Notes under the pieces: generated by a model
Seen by the model: the letters and a program-made list of their open reading frames with translations, nothing else
Told to the model about the DNA's origin: nothing
Databases searched by the model: none
In this document: positions 33,748 through 43,100 of the stretch, in pieces
How positions within the stretch are numbered: position 1 is the stretch's first letter
Layout: every line of letters starts with the position of its first letter
Source of the DNA: Paludibacteraceae bacterium
Lineage (GTDB): Bacteria; Bacteroidota; Bacteroidia; Bacteroidales; Paludibacteraceae
Assembly: GCA_024399615.1 (NCBI GenBank)
Contig: JAKSNQ010000005.1
Span: 1 to 51,147, forward strand
DNA length: 51,147 nucleotides
Direction: 5' to 3'
Program-made: the position numbers and the translations under genes

Positions 33748-36723
33748 TCAATTGGTTTCCATCTCCATGAGCATCACATTGTGCGAGCCTGCCTGATATT
33801 CGCTTGTAGTGCCATCGGGCAAGAAAAGCGTAGCACTACAGCCCTCCGGAATGGTGAATGAATATGAGAATCGTCCTCCATCGACCCTCTCCCAACGGGC
33901 GAAAACAGTTCCAAACGAGGTATTAAGATAGCCCTGGGCGTATGTCATCTGATGAGTTGGATCAGGCAAAGGTCGCAGTTCGAAGTGACGAAATCCAGCT
34001 TCCTTTGCATCACGTTCAATACCGAGAACGCGTGACATCAGCCACTGACCGACAGCCCCAAAAGAGTAATGATTGAATGAATTCATCGAATTATTGCCAC
34101 CAAATCCCTCAAAGTCGTTGTACGAGTTGAGACGTTCCCAAATGGTTGTTGCGCCTTGCGTGACAGGATAGAGCCATGAAGGATAAGTCGTTGTTTGCAA
34201 AAGTCGATAAGCAACATCAGCACGTCCATTATCCGTTAATGCTTTGGAAATCCACGCAGTTGTGACAAATCCTGTCATTAGTGAATAAGGCGGACAAATG
34301 ACTCCCTGATCAGTCGAATTTTCACGTTCAATGGTAGCAACCAAATTGTCGACCATCTTCTGACGCAAAACGTCATCTTCAATCACTCCAAATGCCAATG
34401 GCAAGACATAACTGGCCTCATAGTCGGCCTCTTTCCCTTCCAATTCAGGCATATAAGCCGAATATAGCGACTTTCCCGTGTTTTTATCCACATAGTGATC
34501 CACATAAAATGCCTTTCGCGCACGAGCAGTCTGTTCGTAAGCCTCGGCATCGGCGTAGTTCCCCAACGCGTATGCCATCTGAGCCATACACTGCAAATCA
34601 AAGATATAGTAACATTCAAACTGCCCAGTTTTATCAATACGGAAGTATTCCAGATTGAGCCAGTCTCCCAAATCTCCCCAACTGCCCGTCTGTACGAAGA
34701 GCCCCGTTTCCGGATCGATGTAGTTATGTTTGACATACTCCATATACCGTTTCATGGCATCATAATGCTCCTCAACAACCTGCAGTTTTCCCGTTTGCCG
34801 CCATGCCTCATAAGCCAATGTGACGCCCGAACTTCCCCATAGAAAACCACCGAAGCCACCACCTACAGGTGCTATATCCGGGAATCGTCCATTCTCCTCC
34901 TGCAGGTCGCGAATATTGCGTAAATGGCGACGCAGAAAGTCGTAATTATCAGACACATAGGTAGATGTTCTTGAATAGACACTGATATCACCACCCCATC
35001 CCAAACGTTCGTTACGTTGTGGACAATCGGTCGGAATGGAGATAAAATTCCCCAATGTTGACCACTGAATATTTTTCCACAAGCGATTAACCAAAGGATT
35101 GCTGCACTCAAAATCACTCGCCAATGTGACACTACTCAGTACGCGTCCTCTGACATCCTCAAGTGGCAATGCCTCATCGATACCAGTAATCTCCACATAG
35201 CGGTATCCATGCAAAGTAAAGTGCGGAGCAAAAGTCTCCTCCGCTCCACCGGCAGCATAGTATAGGTCTTGTGCAAAAGCAGCACGAATATTTTCCATCA
35301 TCACCATTCCCTTGTTCAAGGCATATTCAGGCATGTCGGGATATCGCACTTCCGCAAATCGCATACGGACCCGTTGGCCGGCCTGCAGATGTCGAAACGT
35401 TATTTCGGGCAGCCCTGCCATATTTTGTCCCATGTCATATACGTACACACCCTTGCGCACCTGCTCGACGCTTTGAGCAGTCAGCACCCCACGCACGCGT
35501 ACTCCTTCATCGGGTTGTGGCAGCAATTGAAAGTGGGTATAGTCATCAACCACAGGAGTATTGAAGGCTTTCTCGGAAGGCAAATGGCCATCCAATTTCA
35601 TCACTTTAGCAGGGATTTTCTGTGAAGAACAAGCGGCCTGGCGAGCATCAATAATCTCACCATGGAAGCGTGATGAATAGCGAATTGGACCATCGGTTGC
35701 CACCGTCCAGTCCTGATCATTAGTCGTCAGCACCTGCTCTTCACCGTCTTCATAGCGAACAACAAGTTTGGCAATAAAGGCCAACTGATCGCCAAAATGA
35801 TTGACCCCTTGACTCCAATATCCAATAGTTCCCATCCACCATCCTTCACCCAATAGTGCCAGAATGTCGTTGTCGCCGACATGCAACATGTCCCGCACAT
35901 CATAGGTCTGGTAGTAGTGCGTTCGATTATATTGCGAACAGCCCGGCGCGAAATAGTCATTTCCAACCTTTTGAGCATTCAGATAGACCTCGTAGATGCC
36001 CCGCGCAGAAGCGTACAAGATTGCCGATTCGATAGCTTTGTTCTTGACCTTCAGCGTACTGTACAACTCCGGCATCCCCATGTGACTGGGGTCAAAAAGC
36101 GGCTGGTCGTTCAGCGTATCAGCATGATACAGCAGGGTGTATGGCGTACGGATGTTTCTCACTTCCACATGTGCAAACGTTGCTTCTCCGCGCGTGCCAA
36201 TCTCGCCCAAGACCGGATAAGGTATGTAGTCGCCACCGGTTTGCTCGCAAGGTGTGGCATGGATTTGATCACTCATCAGCGAATCGTTAACCTTGAGCGC
36301 CATCAATCCCTGCATGACGATTGCATTTATGTGTAACGTATCGTTCAGCCAATGCGATGGTAATGTGTAGCGAACCACTTCGTGTTCCCGGCCATCATTT
36401 TCATACCCTTTACGCTTCAATGCCACCTCGTTCCCCTCGAAACAAAGCGACATATACACCTCATCTTTTCGGCTCTCTACGCCCATATGATTGAGATTTT
36501 TTGTCATCAATCGTTCGTCATTCCCACCAAACAAAAAGGCCGCTTCTCCGCCACCGGTCTTCACATCAAAATCGAGAGAAAATTCCTGTAAATAAGGTGC
36601 ATTAAGTACCACTTCATCGGTACCAATCCAGTCAGCCCCTACGAGTGCATGCTGATTTTCAGGTGCATGGCAAGCTGGCAGCATGGGCAATGCCAATAAG
36701 GCAAATAAAAGGTTGTTTTTCAT
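33748..36723 (-). CDS. alpha-L-rhamnosidase, GH78, lipoprotein
   Basis: 991 residues from the ATG at 36723, which starts a lipoprotein signal (LFALLALPMLPAC, Cys near 18). Beta-sandwich domains fill about residues 30-530, including the N-terminal domain with YASARGIYEVYLNAQKVGND and GEGWWMGTIGYW near 300-320. The (alpha/alpha)6 catalytic domain follows with PTDCPQRNERLGWGGD near residue 600 (general acid Glu in NER) and TTIWERLNSY near 860 (likely base Glu). It removes terminal rhamnose, for example from rhamnogalacturonan or plant glycosides. A lipid anchor places it at the membrane. It is a single gene with its own promoter; no susC/D partner is adjacent. Confidence 0.92.
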   Translation of the reverse strand: MKNNLLFALLALPMLPACHAPENQHALVGADWIGTDEVVLNAPYLQEFSLDFDVKTGGGEAAFLFGGNDERLMTKNLNHMGVESRKDEVYMSLCFEGNEVALKRKGYENDGREHEVVRYTLPSHWLNDTLHINAIVMQGLMALKVNDSLMSDQIHATPCEQTGGDYIPYPVLGEIGTRGEATFAHVEVRNIRTPYTLLYHADTLNDQPLFDPSHMGMPELYSTLKVKNKAIESAILYASARGIYEVYLNAQKVGNDYFAPGCSQYNRTHYYQTYDVRDMLHVGDNDILALLGEGWWMGTIGYWSQGVNHFGDQLAFIAKLVVRYEDGEEQVLTTNDQDWTVATDGPIRYSSRFHGEIIDARQAACSSQKIPAKVMKLDGHLPSEKAFNTPVVDDYTHFQLLPQPDEGVRVRGVLTAQSVEQVRKGVYVYDMGQNMAGLPEITFRHLQAGQRVRMRFAEVRYPDMPEYALNKGMVMMENIRAAFAQDLYYAAGGAEETFAPHFTLHGYRYVEITGIDEALPLEDVRGRVLSSVTLASDFECSNPLVNRLWKNIQWSTLGNFISIPTDCPQRNERLGWGGDISVYSRTSTYVSDNYDFLRRHLRNIRDLQEENGRFPDIAPVGGGFGGFLWGSSGVTLAYEAWRQTGKLQVVEEHYDAMKRYMEYVKHNYIDPETGLFVQTGSWGDLGDWLNLEYFRIDKTGQFECYYIFDLQCMAQMAYALGNYADAEAYEQTARARKAFYVDHYVDKNTGKSLYSAYMPELEGKEADYEASYVLPLAFGVIEDDVLRQKMVDNLVATIERENSTDQGVICPPYSLMTGFVTTAWISKALTDNGRADVAYRLLQTTTYPSWLYPVTQGATTIWERLNSYNDFEGFGGNNSMNSFNHYSFGAVGQWLMSRVLGIERDAKEAGFRHFELRPLPDPTHQMTYAQGYLNTSFGTVFARWERVDGGRFSYSFTIPEGCSATLFLPDGTTSEYQAGSHNVMLMEMETN

Positions 36724-36744
36724 GATAAAAAAGTTTTGTGAGTG

Positions 36745-36775
36745 CAAAGATACGACTTTTTTTTGACATTCGCAA
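36745..36775 (-). promoter_or_regulatory. GH78 gene promoter
   Basis: On the minus strand, TTG at 36775-36773, a 20-nt spacer, then TATCTTTG at 36752-36745. The leader is only about 15 nt, since the ATG is at 36723. Confidence 0.72.
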
Positions 36776-37034
36776 AATATACAGCTTATTTTCTGCGTTT
36801 AGCCTCCATTTGGTCATCAGATTCCCTATGAAATTTCTCAGGATTACCCTTAATACAAAAGAACGGACACCACGGTGTACCCTATTGAATAATCGTATGC
36901 GCGAACAAAAAATCCGAAACACAAAAAGTCAATTTATACGCTTAATATTAAATAAAAACACAGATTTATAACAAAAATAAGACATATTTTAGGCCTGTTA
37001 TTAAAAATAGAACACTCTTTGAAAACGATAGATA
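36776..37034. other. divergent intergenic region between GH78 and the giant gene
   Basis: About 260 bp with no gene seen. The only structure noticed is a small palindrome, ACACC-AC-GGTGT at 36867-36878, which could be an operator half-way between the two promoters; there is no supporting second site. The rest is AT-rich. Confidence 0.4.
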
Positions 37035-37065
37035 TTGCACAAATCAAACAAATGCAGTAATTTTG
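37035..37065 (+). promoter_or_regulatory. promoter of the giant repeat protein gene
   Basis: TTG at 37035-37037, a 20-nt spacer, then TAATTTTG at 37058-37065. Transcription should begin near 37072, so any start codon before that (such as the in-frame TTG at 37035) is excluded, which supports a start at 37089-37101. Confidence 0.78.
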
Positions 37066-37100
37066 CAGCCTCAAAAAAAACAAATCACATGATATATATG

Positions 37101-40100
37101 ATGAAACAAATCAGTAAGATAATCAAGATGGCCGCAGGCGTACTCTGCATGGTCAGTAGTCCACTCTGGGCACAGTATCAACTACCCGACCCCGGTTTTG
37201 AAGATTGGGGAGGTCCGGCTTTCGATGGAAATGTACAACCTCGTTATTGGAACTACTCCAACGTTGAGCAGTTGGGTATCAAGTTCAATTTTGCACAACG
37301 AGAAACCGGCCACAGCGGCAATTACGCAATGAAAGTGCAAGGTCAGCGTCTCGAAGTGATGGGCATCGGCGAGACCTCACCAGGTTATATAGCGTTGGGA
37401 CATCCCTGGGCCTACGTATCCTCCCTCAGCGCCATCAACAAAGCCACAGCCGGCACGTATGGTGGAATCGCATGGACACATCGACCAGATACCATGACCG
37501 TATGGATCAAACGTACGGGTAACAATACGGCCGATGAAAACTATAACATCGTCTTCTACTCGTGGGTAGGTCGCGCCGAAGGATATAGCTACAAGGCAAA
37601 AGACGGTTCTTGTACCGCCGTGCCATCCACCTATATCTATGACGGCGAACCGGATATACGAATCACCAATGATGCCAACGAATGCACCACTGTCACGCCA
37701 GGTCAGCAGGTGGCAGAAGGATGGATATACGAGCGCGCCAACTATGCCAATTGGACCAAGATCAAGATTCCTATTCTATATCTGAACAACAATATTCCAG
37801 AGAAATGCAATGTCATCTTCTCCGCTTCCAATTACCCAAATTTCGGCGCCACTACAGGCCTTTACGCAGGGAATACGCTTATCGTGGATGATGTGGAACT
37901 CATCTACTCGTCACGCATACAAAAGTTGTACATAGGCGGAAGGGAATGGAAGGGATTTGATCCGAACAACACTGGTATACAGACCTATTCCTTGGGACAA
38001 GGGGCAACAAGCATCCCTCAGATTGAAGCCCGCCGTGGTGCCGGAACCATCACAAATGTGCACAACCAGACCGCCACTTTCGCAGGTCGTGTATTGTCCG
38101 GTTCGGAAATTAGCATCACAAACGGAACCGTGGACGGAACCCCAACCGTCATCACAGTCTTCTCAGAAGATGGTTCGTCCTCCACACAATACCAGATTCA
38201 GTTCGTCAGCCAGCAGTCCAACAACCCTCGCCTCGCCGGCATACAGGTGGATGGGGTTCCCATCAGCGGTTTTAACCCCTACCTCACCAACTACACGGTC
38301 CAAATACCTTTCGGCACAACAACGACGCCAGTCATCACCGTTGATAAACAGGAAGACAGCCAGAATGTTCAGATTACGCAAGCCGGTTCACTCAATGGCA
38401 CAGCGACAATAGTCGTGACAGCTGCCGATGGCAGTACCACACTGACCTACACGGTACATTTTGTGCAGCAACAACTGACCGACAACACCCTGCAGGACAT
38501 CCAGGTGAATGGGTCATCGATCCCCGGCTTCATCAGCACAAAAACGACATACACTATCGAACTGCCATTGGGCACAACCAGTGCACCCACGGTGACGCCT
38601 ATATCACGATACCCTGCCGGACAACAGACGATTCAGATTGTGCAAAACACGTTGGACGTCTCGAGCGGCACCGGACAATGTAAGATCAGCGTTTCGGCCC
38701 CCGGTGCGCCAACAACGCGTACCTATACGCTCAACTATCGTGTGACGGCCTCGACCTATTCCTTTCTCAGCGACCTTCGCATCGATGGCAGCACTATCGC
38801 GAATTTTGAATACGACCGACTGACATATTATGTCAATCTGCCCATTGGCACCACTTCGTTACCGACTATTGCATGGACAGCAGGCGACCCCTATCAAACC
38901 ATCACAACAGATGCTTCGGGCATCACCGGTGCTGAGGGAACATTTAAGATTCAGGTGCAGGCAGCTTCCGGAGCGCAGTCCATCTACCGCATCATCTTCA
39001 GTTTGGAGAAATCCAGCAACAACTACCTTTCTGCCATTCTCATTGACGGACAGTTATTGCCATCGTTCTCGCCCGATCAAACAAGCTATAGTTACGAGCT
39101 ACCCATCGGCACCACCACACTCCCCGAGATAACCTGGACTTCAGATGACCCCTATCAGACCATCACACGTTTAGACGGCGGCATCAATGGTACCACTCGT
39201 ATCACGGTCAAAGCCGGCGATGGATCCACACGAGTGTACACCATCACCTTCTCCGTGGCCAAAGCTTCAGACGCAACTCTTCGAATGATCTATCTGGACG
39301 GAGAGCCACTTGACAACTTCAGCAGCTCCGTTCTTGAGTACTCCATACTCCTGCCCCAAGGCACCACTACGCTCCCCGCCATCACCTATCTCCAGCACGA
39401 CGAATATCAGACAATAACTGTCCGTTCCGGTGGCGTCAATGGCGATTATCGTATCACCGTCCGCCCTCAATCAGGTGCATCACAGACTTATACACTCCAT
39501 TTCTCGGTGGCCGTTTCTGCCAATACGAGCCTAAACATGATTTACCTCGATGGCATAGCCATACCTGATTTCGACCCCACAGTCTTAACTTATTCCGATA
39601 CGCTTCAAGCCGGCACCTCTACGCTCCCTGTTGTCACGTTCGACAAGGCCGAATCATCTCAACGAGTAATCCCAGAGCAGACAGGCAATACGATTCGCCT
39701 GATTGTCACAGCCGAGAATGGCGCAACCGCCACCTATACCATCACCTTCGTTCAACTCAAGTCTGCCAATGCGTTCTTGAACATGATTTATCTGAACGGA
39801 GAGCGACTTCCCGGCTTCGATCCCGAGCAACTCAACTATTCGCTTTTCGTGGCGGATGAGGCCCTCGTTCCGGCGATTTCCGTGGACAAGAACATCGGAC
39901 AACACGTAGTCATTGCCCATCCTGCCGGATACGGCACAGCACAGATTACCGTTACTCCGGAGCAGGGAGGTGCCAACATCTATCAGATTACGTTCCGCTC
40001 GCCGTCAGACACCATCACGCCCGTCATTCCGGACCTTTCCGAGAATGTCTTTCTGTCTGATATTCAACTCAATGGGCAGTCACTTGAAACCTTCTCTCCT

Positions 40101-43100
40101 GCCGTACACGAATACACCATCACCTTGGGAGCTGACGAATCTTTGCCGGTCATCACCTGCAGCAAAGGCGAGTCAAAGCAGAGTATGGTAGTCGGTCAAA
40201 GTCGAGGCATGCAAAGCATCATCACCGTTCTCGCCGAGAATGGTACTACTGCAACCTATACCCTCAATTTCGTCCGCACCCCTCACACCGATGCGGCACT
40301 GCAGGACCTCAAACTTGACAACGTAACCATCGATGATTTCCGAACCGACCGCTACGACTACCACGTCACGCTGCCGGTGGGACTATCAGACCATAAGAAC
40401 ATCACCGCAGTCACACGAAGTCCTTACGCCTCACTCACTATCTCTGAGAACGACACGGCGCAATTTGTGGATGTATATGCAGAAGATGGCACGCATCTCA
40501 CCTACACGGTCCACTACCATTTCGTCCCTTCCACCAATGCCCTTTTAAGCAATGTGCTCGTAGATGGCGTTGCTCTCAGCGGCTTCCAAAGCAACAAGTA
40601 TCAATACACACTTTCGCTCCCGTGGCATGCCACTTCACTTCCGGAAATCACCCCTGTACTCGCCGATTCTAACGCGCTGGAATACATCATCCAATATGGT
40701 AATATCAGCACTCCGACCACCATCACCACCCTTGCACAGGATTCCATCACATCTGTCACTTACGAGTTTCATTTCCAGATGCCAAAATCCTCTAATGCAA
40801 CTCCAGAGAGCATCGATGTAGAAGGCGTTAGCGGCTATTCGTTCGACCCCGATCAGCATGAGTACTACCTCACGCTCCCTTATGGCAGCACCACCACACC
40901 TGACCTATATGCGACCAAAAGTGAGCAAGAGCAGGAGATTGTTGTTACCCGCCGTGGCATATGTGATCCTTCTGAGGTGATCATCACCGCAGAGGATGGC
41001 ACACAAAGCACGTATCGCTTCTACTACAGCGTGGACATACCCTCTTTTGAGAACGTACTCCTTCAGATTGTTCATTCCACGGGAGTCATTGATTTAGCGG
41101 CCAATCCTTCCCAAACGGATTACACCGTCAGTCTCCCACATGGAAGCACTTCGTTCAACGTCCTTTCCGTCGTCAAGAATTATCCCGAGCAGAACGTCAT
41201 TATTGCCAATGGTGGAATAGCACGGCCAACCCAAGTGACAGTATTATCCGGTTTCAACGGCATACCAGACCGCACCTACACCATCACCCCGGAAGTTCAG
41301 TTTGACGCACCAACAGCCCTCAGCAGCCTTACCGTCAACGGAGTCTCCGTACCGGATTTTTCACCTCAACAGCACCATTACGTCATGGCCGTCAATGCTG
41401 CACCTGCGGTCTCGGCTACCCTCTACAACAGCAGTTCCACTTTGGATGAGACGCTCACGACCAAACATTGGGAAGGCACAGTGGAAGATAATCTTGGCAA
41501 TAGCGAAACATATCATATTTGGTTTTACTACCCGGGCGATATTTCTTTCGACACCGATTTTGAAGACTGGTACGATGTCAGCAATGCGCTCGCCGTCGTA
41601 GATGGCGGTGTGCCTATGGGATGGCATAGTCCTATCGACGCTACCACCACCGGTGACAAGGGTTCTTACCACCCGGAAGAATCGCTCGACCACTCGACGG
41701 ATGCCACCAGCGGCACCACCTCAGCGAACCTGAAAACGGCATACCTGCTCACCTCTGCAGAAGCCATGCCGGGCGTTCTTTCGCTGTCACCGCAAACCGT
41801 CACTGTTGGTGCCTATTATATCGTTGGACACACGGCTTCGACCCTCTCTTTCGGTGAGCCTATCACATTCCGAAACACTCCCGATAGTGTTGCACTTGAC
41901 TACAAGGCACTTGAGAACAACAAAGTGACAGCATGGCACTGGTTGTGGAAGGCCAACAACCAAACATCGTTTGATTACACTGGGTCCTACAACACCAAGA
42001 ATGTATGGCAAACGGTCAGCAAAAAGCTTACTTATGCGCAAGGCTTTGTGCCAACTACGCTCGACATTCACATCTGCCCGGCCCAGTCCGAAACGCTCTC
42101 CGACTATTATGTTGGCACCAGCGGTGCACAAAAAGCCAACCGCTACACGTCCAGCATGCTCGTGGATAACCTCCGCTTCTTCTACAATTCCCGAATCAGC
42201 CAACTCAGCGTCAATGGTACTACAGCCACGCGCAACGGAAACAATTTCTCGTTTACACTCACCAATCCTGAGAACACGAGCACACCACAAATTTCCATCG
42301 TAGGTGAAGTAGAAGATCAGGCTCCTTTCATCACATGGAGCGATGAGGCAAACGGAGTCCGCACAGCTGCCATTCGCAATTTCGCAGAGGATGGGTCTTA
42401 CACAGATTATACACTAACTATCACCCGTCCACTCTCCGCCGAGGATTCGGTTCATTACGAACTGACCAACGGCGACCTCAGTATTTGGCCGCTCAGCTCC
42501 CATCAGACCTATTCGGTAGAGAAGAACAATTACCAATATCGCATCCTCGTTACCGCCGAGAATGGTGCGCACCGCACCTTCACTATCCCACGCGGGAACG
42601 CATCCAACGACTGCGAGACTTTTGAGTTCAGCGACACTCTCCATGCCGAGCCATTCATTGACCACATCGAGCCGCAGACCATAAAAGAGACCTTCTTGCC
42701 ACAGCTCTCTTCGTCAGCCGACCTGCAAGGTATCCTCATCAATGGCACAGCACTCGCAGAGTTCAATGCGCTCAATGCCAACTACACCATCGTGTCGGAT
42801 CAGCCACTGGCAGTAAAGCCAATCGTCTCGGAAGGACAGACGATAGCCGTAACGCATGCGCTGAGTGGACAAGAGCACACTTTCAGCATCACCGTCACCT
42901 CGCAAGATGGAGTCAATACCGCCAACTACACCATCCTCCAGCAACCTGCTCCGGTCACGCTCCATTCGGCCGAACTGACTGGCATACGAATCAACGGACA
43001 GATGTGGCAGGATTTTGCGCCGAACATCCATCAATACGATATCACCTTGGACGTGGATTACCCCAATCTGATTGCCCAGATGCCGGATGTCAATTACATC

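Noticed and set aside
36738-36971. 77-codon open frame on the plus strand between GH78 and the giant gene
   Set aside because: It overlaps the GH78 promoter, is AT-rich with Lys/Arg-biased translation, and has no recognisable features.
37035-37100. Earlier TTG start for the giant gene at 37035
   Set aside because: That TTG is the -33 element of the gene's promoter, and residues between it and 37089 do not improve the signal peptide.
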